From positions 1 through 6,081 of the forward strand of contig CAIKBN010000055.1 in NCBI GenBank assembly GCA_903825675.1: DNA of 6,081 nt, written 5' to 3'. Shown piece by piece: positions 1 to 3,908 of this stretch (position 1 is the stretch's first letter; every line of letters starts with the position of its first letter). Source of the DNA: an uncultured archaeon (GTDB taxonomy: Archaea > Aenigmatarchaeota > Aenigmatarchaeia > GW2011-AR5). The position numbers and the translations under genes are program-made. Below the pieces are notes generated by a model that saw only the letters and a program-made list of their open reading frames with translations, searched no databases and was not told where the DNA came from.

Positions 1-363
1 AAAGTAGGCTATGCAAACAGGAAAAAGTGGAAGAATATGCTGATAGCTACTCAGGCCGTGGGTTATCTTTCAGCGTTTTTATTAATTATGGTAGGGGTCT
101 TCTCAGAGGATTATCCGATGCAGCACGTTTTCTGGTCTGCGACTTTATTTATAGCCTTCGGTGTTTTTGTCATCTTATCTGGTGTGTCGCTTTTCAGGCA
201 TCCAAAATTCATCAAACTTATTGGAATCTATGGCTTTGCAGTGGTAGCAATAGACATAATATTTGGGTTGGTATGTCATGAATATTTGCTTGAGTGGATT
301 ACTTCCTTCGGGTTCCTGAGCTATATCATACTCATTATGTACAATATGTCCAGAAAATTTTGA
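1..363 (+). CDS. DUF998-like membrane protein, 3' part (5' end outside window)
   Basis: This frame is open from base 1 to the TGA at 361-363, so the gene starts before the window. The first internal ATG at 37 is probably not the start, because the 12 codons before it (beginning KVGYANRKKWKN) read as a basic loop leading into a membrane helix. The visible 120 residues hold about four hydrophobic segments. The stretch GVFSEDYPMQH, followed by a Ser-rich hydrophobic helix, resembles the Gly-x-Phe-x-Glu-Asp...His signature I associate with DUF998 membrane proteins. The function of that family is not known to me. The C-terminus is short and basic (SRKF). The gene converges on the small minus-strand gene at 397, with 33 bp between stop codons. 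The assignment as an integral membrane protein is firm; the family is a likely match from memory of the motif. Confidence 0.72.
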   Translation, partial: KVGYANRKKWKNMLIATQAVGYLSAFLLIMVGVFSEDYPMQHVFWSATLFIAFGVFVILSGVSLFRHPKFIKLIGIYGFAVVAIDIIFGLVCHEYLLEWITSFGFLSYIILIMYNMSRKF

Positions 364-396
364 GTTGAATATGCAAAAATAACAGAAAAAGAATTA

Positions 397-594
397 CTAA
401 ACATTATCCTTTCTATAAATCCATTCTGTCCCAACAGATATTCTGTTTACAGGTAGACCATACTTTTTTGCCATTTCCAGCTGTAATTCTTCGGTTGTAA
501 GAGAGTATGGCAAAGTAACTATACCTCCATCAGGCTCAACCCGAGTTTCTGGATCTACAGGCTCTAAACGCACAAATCTTTTTTCTTCTGGCAT
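397..594 (-). CDS. small conserved-looking protein of unknown function (65 aa)
   Basis: I do not recognise this protein. It is short, soluble and charged, without signal peptide, membrane segment or cysteines. The N-terminal third is rich in Pro, Glu and Arg (PVDPETRVEPDGG). It is followed by a stretch that looks like strand-turn-helix (IVTLPYSLTTEELQLEMAKK), and the protein ends in WIYRKDNV. Two starts are possible, 603 (MKSMPEE...) and 594 (MPEE...). I prefer 594, because the only TATA-like box (612-624) is centred about 24 bp upstream of 594, the spacing seen for the leaderless genes elsewhere in this window. The ATG at 603 lies only about 15 bp from that box and would probably fall before the transcription start. 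The same AT-rich box could also serve the small plus-strand ORFs to the right. Confidence 0.6.
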   Translation of the reverse strand: MPEEKRFVRLEPVDPETRVEPDGGIVTLPYSLTTEELQLEMAKKYGLPVNRISVGTEWIYRKDNV

Positions 595-611
595 ACTTTT
601 CATTTATTAGT

Positions 612-624
612 AAAATATTTAAAT
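612..624. promoter_or_regulatory. TATA-like box, possibly bidirectional
   Basis: AAAATATTTAAAT is a nearly self-complementary archaeal TATA-type sequence. On the minus strand it sits about 24 bp before the ATG at 594. On the plus strand it would predict transcription starting near 643-648, just ahead of the chain of small ORFs from about 670 on. No other TATA-like sequence lies between 625 and 710. Confidence 0.5.
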
Positions 625-709
625 TCTTTGCATCACCAACTTGTCAACTTTTCAGCTGCTCTTGGCAAAATGACTAGGGACAGCAAAAACAAGAGCAATT
701 GGTGATTGT

Positions 710-820
710 ATGACAGGGTATACACATGAAGATGTGAAATGGTTCTTGAACAGGCCTAGTCTCAGGGTGTTAAGAAAACATGAGCTTGGGAATTCAGTTG
801 TTTGGAGGATGACTGTATGA
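710..820 (+). CDS. very small ORF (36 aa), first strong member of a micro-ORF chain
   Basis: ATG at 710 is preceded by GGTGAT (701-706), a direct match to the archaeal and bacterial anti-Shine-Dalgarno complement, with a short 3-nt spacer. The product begins MTGYTHEDVKWFLNRPSLR and continues to VVWRMTV. It is basic, with a plausible amphipathic helix, and I do not recognise it. No alternative start exists upstream in frame before the stop at 671-673. Its TGA (818-820) overlaps the ATG of the next ORF as ATGA, the classic arrangement for translational coupling. It is short enough to occur by chance; the case rests on the run of similarly spaced ribosome binding sites downstream. Confidence 0.4.
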   Translation: MTGYTHEDVKWFLNRPSLRVLRKHELGNSVVWRMTV

Positions 821-879
821 GATGCATTGACATGATTATCGCATCTCAATTCAAAACAGTAATTTATGAGGTGTTTTGA
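817..879 (+). CDS. very small ORF (20 aa), overlapping its upstream neighbour
   Basis: The ATG at 817 overlaps the previous stop codon in an ATGA junction. It is preceded by GGAGGAT (804-810), the strongest Shine-Dalgarno motif in the window, at a 6-nt spacing. The peptide is MRCIDMIIASQFKTVIYEVF, mostly hydrophobic. It could be a real peptide, a leader that couples translation into the zinc-ribbon ORF, or chance. No family is recognised. Confidence 0.3.
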   Translation: MRCIDMIIASQFKTVIYEVF

Positions 880-881
880 AA

Positions 882-977
882 ATGAAAAAGCATAACTGCG
901 GCGATGGTTTTCGAGGGAAGATTATAAGAAGTCATGGTGTGGTCTTCTGCGGCTTCTGTGGTCAGGAATTCAAGTAG
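882..977 (+). CDS. 31-residue zinc-ribbon-like microprotein
   Basis: The product starts MKKHNCGDGF and ends VVFCGFCGQEFK. His4 and/or Cys6 pair with Cys23 and Cys26 (C-G-F-C) to give an H-x-C ... C-x-x-C set, the layout of a minimal zinc ribbon or treble-clef knuckle. A Gly follows each Cys pair, as in rubredoxin-type knuckles. The start is supported by GAGGTG at 868-873 with 8 nt to the ATG, and only 2 nt separate it from the preceding stop. Minimal zinc ribbons of this kind are common as unannotated genes in archaea and may bind nucleic acid or the ribosome, but no specific role can be read here. This is the most credible member of the micro-ORF chain, because the cysteine arrangement is unlikely to arise by chance in so short a frame. 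Confidence 0.52.
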   Translation: MKKHNCGDGFRGKIIRSHGVVFCGFCGQEFK

Positions 978-988
978 AGGTGACATTG

Positions 989-1036
989 ATGTGGATAGGA
1001 ACGAATTTTGCAGATGATGTAGAAGAAGACGAATAA
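989..1036 (+). CDS. very small acidic ORF (15 aa), end of the micro-ORF chain
   Basis: ATG at 989 follows GAGGTGA (977-983), a seven-base match to the anti-Shine-Dalgarno complement, at a 5-nt spacing. The Shine-Dalgarno motif overlaps the last base of the zinc-ribbon stop codon. The encoded peptide is MWIGTNFADDVEEDE, strongly acidic at the end. A hairpin follows the stop at once (1041-1061). The length gives little evidence of coding; the ribosome binding site is the only real support. Confidence 0.25.
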   Translation: MWIGTNFADDVEEDE

Positions 1037-1040
1037 AGAA

Positions 1041-1061
1041 AAATGCAAGCGGTCTGCATTT
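1041..1061 (+). terminator. hairpin after the micro-ORF chain
   Basis: AAATGCA (1041-1047) and TGCATTT (1055-1061) form a perfect 7-bp stem with a 7-nt loop, beginning 4 nt after the last micro-ORF stop. No T-run follows directly, so it could be an RNA end or stability structure rather than a true terminator. Confidence 0.35.
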
Positions 1062-1100
1062 ATGAAAGTGAAATTCCTTGTAGTTTCTTTATGTATTTCT

Positions 1101-1142
1101 TTTCAATTTAGAAATTGAAATGAGGGCCAGGGGCTTAAGCCC
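1101..1142. repeat. two adjacent perfect inverted repeats in non-coding DNA
   Basis: TTTCAATTT (1101-1109) and AAATTGAAA (1112-1120) form a 9-bp perfect stem around AG. Ten bases on is the 12-bp perfect palindrome GGGCTTAAGCCC (1131-1142). They lie between the micro-ORF chain and the end of the minus-strand HRDC gene, so either could act in 3'-end formation from one side. No gene is visible in 1037-1161. Confidence 0.45.
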
Positions 1143-1161
1143 ACGAACAATAAAAGCTTAT

Positions 1162-1620
1162 TTATTTTACAGAGTCTTGTAAAATCTCTAAAAATAATTT
1201 TCCATATTTCTCAAATCGTTTTTCTCCAACGCCACCAATTTTCAGCATTTCTTCTTTTGTTAGTGGTTTTAGTTTTGCAAACAGTTTTAAAACAGAATCA
1301 TGAAATACCACATAGGGTGGAAAATTCTCTTTTTTTGCCAACTCCAATCTTAATTTTCTTAATCGTTCGAATAATTCTGTTTCTCCTAAATCTAATTCTA
1401 TATTATCTGTTTTTGGTAAATCTTTCTTCTCTTGTTGTGGCGTTATATTAAAATTAGCTATTTTTGTTCTTATTTTATATAATGCTTGTTCAATCAAACT
1501 ATCCAATTCATCTACATTATCTGCATTTATTATTAACGAACCGATATACAAGAAACCTTTTGATGTTTGTTTTATATCAATGCTTATTTTTGGTGTTTGT
1601 TGAAATATCGCTTTCTCCAT
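1162..1620 (-). CDS. standalone HRDC-domain protein (152 aa)
   Basis: The C-terminal half (about residues 80-148) is an HRDC domain. The diagnostic run is LFERLRKLRLELAKKE..PPYVVFHD, then a helix, then PLTKEEMLKIGGVGEKRFEKYG, as found at the C-terminus of RecQ helicases and RNase D, where the domain helps bind single-stranded or structured DNA or RNA. Residues 1-60 look like a small beta-rich unit plus a helix that I do not recognise, joined by a charged linker (about 60-78). No helicase or nuclease part is present, so this is a free-standing HRDC protein, possibly an accessory nucleic-acid binder. The ATG at 1620 has a TATA-like box about 26 bp upstream (1641-1653), consistent with a leaderless mRNA. 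It lies next to the first attC-like site and may be the outermost cassette gene, though no left cassette boundary is visible. Confidence 0.85.
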   Translation of the reverse strand: MEKAIFQQTPKISIDIKQTSKGFLYIGSLIINADNVDELDSLIEQALYKIRTKIANFNITPQQEKKDLPKTDNIELDLGETELFERLRKLRLELAKKENFPPYVVFHDSVLKLFAKLKPLTKEEMLKIGGVGEKRFEKYGKLFLEILQDSVK

Positions 1621-1640
1621 ATTGATTACTAATAAAGATT

Positions 1641-1653
1641 AATATTTAAATTT
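1641..1653 (-). promoter_or_regulatory. TATA-like promoter of the HRDC gene
   Basis: On the minus strand this reads AAATTTAAATATT, centred about 26 bp before the ATG at 1620, the distance expected for an archaeal leaderless transcript. There is no Shine-Dalgarno motif between it and the start. Confidence 0.5.
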
Positions 1654-1667
1654 GCCGCTCCGCCCGA

Positions 1668-1710
1668 CTCTTCGGCAACTTCGTTGCCTCGCCTCGATTT
1701 CATCTCGGTC
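1668..1710. repeat. conserved paired-hairpin element flanking attC-like site 1
   Basis: This GC-richer segment abuts the attC-like site. It holds two small hairpins: GGCAAC-TTC-GTTGCC (1674-1688) and GAT-TTC-ATC (1696-1704), set in CTC...TCG frames. Corresponding segments precede the other three sites with different but still complementary stems, so structure rather than sequence is conserved. Confidence 0.5.
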
Positions 1711-1823
1711 TTCTAACAGCGATTTTACGTTGGCTCTCCTTTTGGTCGAGCAGCCTTCGGCACATTCTTTGCATATTTTACTAAGAATTAGGCAAGAACG
1801 TCGCAAAATCGCGGACGTTGTAT
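1711..1823. mobile_element. attC-like recombination site 1
   Basis: Outer boxes are TTCTAAC (1711-1717) and GTTGTAT (1817-1823). Inside them, after a 1-nt and a 4-nt spacer, GCGATTTT (1719-1726) pairs with AAAATCGC (1805-1812). The stem continues as ACGTT (1727-1731) with AACGT (1797-1801), leaving CGC (1802-1804) extrahelical on the right arm. Extrahelical bases in one arm and an unpaired spacer between outer and inner boxes are hallmarks of integron attC sites, which set strand choice for the IntI integrase. The 113-nt length is within the usual attC range. The crossover would fall after the G at 1817 if the plus strand is the top strand. Confidence 0.6.
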
Positions 1824-1827
1824 GAAA

Positions 1828-1845
1828 TTTTCTCTGCGGAGAAAA
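1828..1845 (-). terminator. hairpin downstream of the deaminase gene
   Basis: TTTTCTC (1828-1834) and GAGAAAA (1839-1845) form a perfect 7-bp stem with a 4-nt loop, about 60 bp past the deaminase stop codon. On the minus strand the 3' arm ends in a run of four A-T-rich bases followed by TTT, so it may mark the 3' end of that transcript. Confidence 0.4.
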
Positions 1846-1906
1846 CTCTTCGCTCGATTAATTTTAGTTATTTCCATCCCCCACCCGAATGATTAAGAAC
1901 ACAGAA

Positions 1907-2425
1907 CTAAGCATCCCACTCTTGACTATGCATATAAGCCTTTGCACCAACCATTCCGTCATATGCTATAATTTCTATTCCAGCTTCTTTCATTATTTTA
2001 ACAGCATTTCTAAGTTCTTTTTGCCAACCCCCTCTAGTTCTTTCTACCATTTGCTTATGAACAATCAATTTTTCTATACCTGAACTGATCACTGCATTTG
2101 CACAAGGAATGCAAGGTAGCCAAGGCATAACCATAGTTAGCCCTTTGGTAGAAAGTCCTTTACGAGCAGCTTTGTAAATGACATCTCTCTCTGCATGATT
2201 AGGATAAATATGTTTGTTATCTCCCGCAAATCTTTCTTTTTTTTCTTTTACTCCTGGAGGAAGAATATTTACCCCTCTTAAAACAACTTTTTTTCCGTCT
2301 AAAAGCAAAGCTGCATTATGCGTAGAGGGATGCTTGCTTCTTCTAGAATGATGATAACAATCTCTAAGCAAAGTTCTATACTCTTCATTTGTTGATATTG
2401 TTATACCTAGTTTTTCTATATCCAT
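1907..2425 (-). CDS. dCMP-deaminase-like zinc-dependent deaminase (172 aa)
   Basis: This belongs to the cytidine/deoxycytidylate deaminase superfamily. The zinc site is complete: His77-Ala-Glu79 (in PNHAERDV), where His binds zinc and Glu shuttles protons, and Pro104-Cys105-Ile-Pro-Cys108 (in WLPCIPCANAV). The segment GVNILPPGVKEKKER before the HAE motif, and the SSGIEKLIV after the Cys pair, resemble dCMP deaminases, which convert dCMP to dUMP for thymidylate synthesis. Other substrates (free bases, modified nucleotides) cannot be excluded. I take the ATG at 2425 and not the one at 2440: the TATA-like box at 2447-2459 is centred 28 bp before 2425 but only about 13 bp before 2440. The gene sits between attC-like sites 1 and 2, reading leftwards, and appears to be a cassette gene. 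Confidence 0.88.
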   Translation of the reverse strand: MDIEKLGITISTNEEYRTLLRDCYHHSRRSKHPSTHNAALLLDGKKVVLRGVNILPPGVKEKKERFAGDNKHIYPNHAERDVIYKAARKGLSTKGLTMVMPWLPCIPCANAVISSGIEKLIVHKQMVERTRGGWQKELRNAVKIMKEAGIEIIAYDGMVGAKAYMHSQEWDA

Positions 2426-2446
2426 GTTTAATAGAATCATTGCTAT

Positions 2447-2459
2447 TTTTTAAATATAA
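2447..2459 (-). promoter_or_regulatory. TATA-like promoter of the deaminase gene
   Basis: The minus strand reads TTATATTTAAAAA, centred about 28 bp before the ATG at 2425. The spacing decides the start codon in favour of 2425 over 2440, since transcription should begin near 2426-2430. Confidence 0.5.
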
Positions 2460-2516
2460 CTGAAACTGATAATGCTCTTAATCCTTCCCCCACCCTACGA
2501 AATTGCTAGAATTAAT

Positions 2517-2558
2517 CTCGCTTGCCCCATTGCATTCTCGCCCTACTGGGCTCGGGTC
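2517..2558. repeat. conserved paired-hairpin element flanking attC-like site 2
   Basis: It shares the run CATTGCATTCTCG with the element at site 3. The second hairpin is GCCC-TACT-GGGC (2540-2551), set in the same CTC...TCGGG frame as GC-TTT-GC at site 3 and GAT-TTC-ATC at site 1. The first hairpin is weak here (GC-TT-GC, 2520-2525). Confidence 0.5.
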
Positions 2559-2668
2559 ACACAACAGACATTTACAGGTTCGTATTTTGCAAGTACTCAA
2601 CCCAAATTGCTCACAAAATTATTATTTTAAGATAGGTTCGCGACTTCTGTAAATGTCGTATGTTGTGC
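2559..2668. mobile_element. attC-like recombination site 2
   Basis: Outer boxes are ACACAAC (2559-2565) and GTTGTGC (2662-2668), complementary at six of seven positions. After 1-nt and 4-nt spacers, an 11-bp perfect inner stem forms: GACATTTACAG (2567-2577) with CTGTAAATGTC (2647-2657). The stem can continue with extra T bases on the right arm. The spacers match those of site 1 exactly, and the left arm shares the pattern AACAG-NN-ATTT with sites 1 and 3. The right box ends 7 bp from the stop codon of the acetyltransferase gene. Confidence 0.65.
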
Positions 2669-2674
2669 GTCATA

Positions 2675-3118
2675 TTACTCAGAGCCAGCCGACTTATAAT
2701 CCATGTCAATATGAGGAACTCCCCACATATCAAAAGGTTTAGAAACATCCTTGAATCCACATTTTTCATAAAATGGTTGTGATTGTACTTGGCTTCTCAG
2801 CCAAATTCTTTTAGGTTTTTGTTTTTTAATTTCACTGATAATGAATTTGATAAACCCTTTACCGACCCCCCTTTTCCTGTATTCTTTTTTTGTTGCCATT
2901 CGTTCAATTTTTATTTCGTTTTTTGCTGTTTCTCTGGTTCTTGCAGTTGAAACAATCTTGCCATCTAAAATTGCTATGTAGTGCTTAGAAATTTTATCAT
3001 CTTCATCAGGTTCCCATCCCGGTTGAAATCCCTGCTCCCTGATGAATACATCTGCTCTGATTCTTACTGCATCAATAAATTCATTGTTTGTTTCAACCTT
3101 CTTGTATTTCACAACCAT
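2675..3118 (-). CDS. GNAT-family N-acetyltransferase (147 aa)
   Basis: This is a complete single-domain GNAT enzyme that moves an acetyl group from acetyl-CoA to an amine. The N-terminal part has the ElaA/acyltransferase-type pattern IRADVFIREQG (residues 20-30) and D-x-x-x-x-HYIAILDGK (41-54). The acetyl-CoA pyrophosphate-binding motif A is ERMATKKEYRKRGVGKG (72-88), with Arg81-x-x-Gly84-x-Gly86. The end shows QSQPFYEKCGF (112-122) and the GVPHIDM strand (133-139), both usual for the family. The acceptor cannot be predicted. The ATG at 3118 has a TATA-like box about 28 bp upstream and no Shine-Dalgarno motif, so the mRNA is probably leaderless. The gene reads leftwards between attC-like sites 2 and 3. 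GNAT enzymes are among the commonest integron cassette products. Confidence 0.88.
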   Translation of the reverse strand: MVVKYKKVETNNEFIDAVRIRADVFIREQGFQPGWEPDEDDKISKHYIAILDGKIVSTARTRETAKNEIKIERMATKKEYRKRGVGKGFIKFIISEIKKQKPKRIWLRSQVQSQPFYEKCGFKDVSKPFDMWGVPHIDMDYKSAGSE

Positions 3119-3140
3119 ATATTACATTAACATAGTGAAG

Positions 3141-3152
3141 ATTATAAATTTT
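3141..3152 (-). promoter_or_regulatory. TATA-like promoter of the acetyltransferase gene
   Basis: The minus strand reads AAATTTATAAT, centred about 28 bp before the ATG at 3118, inside the cassette and separate from the attC-like site. This gives the cassette its own promoter. Confidence 0.5.
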
Positions 3153-3170
3153 CTGGCGGGCTCCGGCGGA

Positions 3171-3220
3171 CTTTCTCGGCTTTGCCTCGAACCACATTGC
3201 ATTCTCGCTTTGCTCGGGGC
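3171..3220. repeat. conserved paired-hairpin element flanking attC-like site 3
   Basis: It starts CTTTCTCG and contains CTCGAACCAC, both shared with the element at site 4, and CATTGCATTCTCG, shared with site 2. Hairpins are GGC-TTT-GCC (3178-3186) and GC-TTT-GC (3207-3213), each flanked by C on the left and T on the right as in the other copies. Confidence 0.55.
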
Positions 3221-3312
3221 ACATAACAGGAATTTAACGGAAACCTCGTTGCACGTCGGTTTCCCAAAGCGTTCGCTACGCTCACGACTTCGTTAAATCG
3301 CAAACGTTATAC
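3221..3312. mobile_element. attC-like recombination site 3
   Basis: Outer boxes are ACATAAC (3221-3227) and GTTATAC (3306-3312), pairing over their ATAAC/GTTAT core. Inner stem: ATTTAACG (3232-3239) with CGTTAAAT (3291-3298), set 4 nt and 7 nt from the boxes, the same offsets as the ATTT core at sites 1 and 2. The loop carries two further hairpins: GGAAACC/GGTTTCC (3239-3264) and AGCGT/ACGCT (3268-3282). The length of 92 nt is within the normal attC range. Confidence 0.62.
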
Positions 3313-3344
3313 GCAATTGCAAGTCCACTTAATTCGACCAAAAA

Positions 3345-3365
3345 CTTAATAAATCTTTATAAAAT
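3345..3365 (+). promoter_or_regulatory. TATA-like promoter region of the membrane-anchored gene
   Basis: CTTAATAAAT followed by CTTTATAAAAT gives two overlapping TATA candidates, about 29 and 20 bp before the ATG at 3379. The first has the spacing seen at other genes in this window. No Shine-Dalgarno motif is present. Confidence 0.45.
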
Positions 3366-3378
3366 AACTGTAATTATT

Positions 3379-3741
3379 ATGAGGAAAAATCAATATCTTT
3401 ACATTATCTTACTTACAGTACTTTTGCTCGTTGTGGGCTCTATTTTTTACTTAACAAATAGCGGTAAAAATAGCTTAACTGAGGCTAAAGCAATTTCTAT
3501 ACTGAAAACTGCTTATCCAAAATTTAATAGTTACCCTAATGCTAATCTTCCACCACAATCAATTAGGACAGAAAAAGATATGAATGGCTGGTATGTTGCA
3601 TTTGTACAGGAGGGTTCTGGTAGACCAATACTTGGAGCAAAATGTTTTTTTGTAAACAATGATGAGAGTATTCGCCCTATTGGGGAATTTAATCCCTCAA
3701 TAGAAGATATTGATTTTTCTATTAAAACTTGTACCAAATAG
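3379..3741 (+). CDS. membrane-anchored small extracytoplasmic protein, unknown function (120 aa)
   Basis: A basic start (MRKNQ) and a single hydrophobic helix (about residues 7-25) indicate a signal anchor, with the remaining 95 residues outside the cell. The soluble part has a helix rich in Ala/Lys (LTEAKAISILKTAYP), a proline-rich turn (NLPPQSIR) and a strand region centred on GWYVAFVQEGSGRPILGAKC. This alpha-then-beta layout recalls PepSY-like secreted domains, but I cannot assign the family with certainty. Cys89 and Cys118 could form a disulfide. The gene lies between attC-like sites 3 and 4 and is the only one of the cassette-like genes that reads rightwards. Its unit has exactly complementary 9-base ends. 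Confidence 0.72.
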   Translation: MRKNQYLYIILLTVLLLVVGSIFYLTNSGKNSLTEAKAISILKTAYPKFNSYPNANLPPQSIRTEKDMNGWYVAFVQEGSGRPILGAKCFFVNNDESIRPIGEFNPSIEDIDFSIKTCTK

Positions 3742-3753
3742 GTAGACTGGCAA

Positions 3754-3811
3754 CTTTCTCGTGCTTCGCACTCGAACCACGCTGCGCTCTCCTCCTTTCA
3801 GTTGTCGGGGC
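3754..3811. repeat. conserved paired-hairpin element flanking attC-like site 4
   Basis: It shares CTTTCTCG and CTCGAACCAC with the element at site 3, but its first hairpin is GTGC-TTC-GCAC (3761-3771) where site 3 has GGC-TTT-GCC. The second hairpin is not clear in this copy. It begins 13 bp after the stop codon at 3741. Confidence 0.5.
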
Positions 3812-3908
3812 GTATAACACGGGCTATACGGTTCGCTGCTACGCCTAAATTTCCGCATATTTTAAGAATAAAATTGGCGGAAACTTCATTGAACCGCATA
3901 CGTTCAAC
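3812..3908. mobile_element. attC-like recombination site 4 (divergent, right end of array)
   Basis: The left box is GTATAAC (3812-3818). The right box GTTCAAC (3902-3908) keeps the GTT but otherwise pairs poorly, as expected if the last box of an array derives from the insertion target. Inner stems are CGGTTC (3829-3834) with GAACCG (3891-3896) and TTTCCGC (3850-3856) with GCGGAAA (3877-3883), the latter capped by ATTTTA-AGAA-TAAAAT. Spacers differ from sites 1-3. The right box lies 20 bp from the stop codon of the transglutaminase-like gene. Confidence 0.5.

Larger units (their letters stand above)
1668..3908. mobile_element. integron-like gene cassette array without integrase (CALIN-like)
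   Basis: Four related attC-like sites (1711-1823, 2559-2668, 3221-3312, 3812-3908) bracket three complete single-gene units: deaminase (about 1818-2662), GNAT acetyltransferase (about 2663-3306) and a membrane-anchored protein (about 3307-3902). The HRDC gene, to the left of site 1, may be a fourth. Unit sizes of about 600-850 bp with one ORF each are typical of cassettes. The two ends of the third unit are exact complements over 9 bases (GTTATACGC at 3306-3314, GCGTATAAC at 3810-3818), as expected if it once closed into a circle. No intI gene lies in the window. Orientation is unresolved: the conserved flank plus site body suits a left-to-right array, while the extrahelical bases and most gene directions suit right-to-left. 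Confidence 0.6.

Noticed and set aside
670..705. An 11-codon ORF (MTRDSKNKSNW) ahead of the micro-ORF chain
   Set aside because: It has no Shine-Dalgarno motif, lies too far from the TATA-like box to be leaderless, and is too short to support coding.
652..849. A 65-codon minus-strand frame opposite the micro-ORF chain
   Set aside because: It has no recognisable motif or ribosome binding site and a low-quality composition; the plus strand carries the translation signals.
1062..1118. An 18-codon ORF resembling a signal peptide (MKVKFLVVSLCISF)
   Set aside because: It begins at the edge of a hairpin without a ribosome binding site and ends inside an inverted repeat with no mature protein after it.
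2426..2440. Five-residue N-terminal extension of the deaminase (start at 2440)
   Set aside because: The TATA-like box is only about 13 bp from this ATG, so transcription should begin downstream of it; the ATG at 2425 fits the leaderless spacing.
3042..3296. An 84-codon plus-strand frame across the acetyltransferase start and attC-like site 3
   Set aside because: It overlaps the well-supported GNAT gene and runs through hairpin repeats; no promoter or domain supports it.
1668..3908. CRISPR array
   Set aside because: The repeats are long, diverged hairpin structures separated by 600-850 bp genes, not short identical repeats with uniform spacers.
1668..3908. Insertion sequence or MITE copies
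   Set aside because: No transposase, no target-site duplications, and the flanking boxes match each other across genes more than within a single element, which fits site-specific recombination better.
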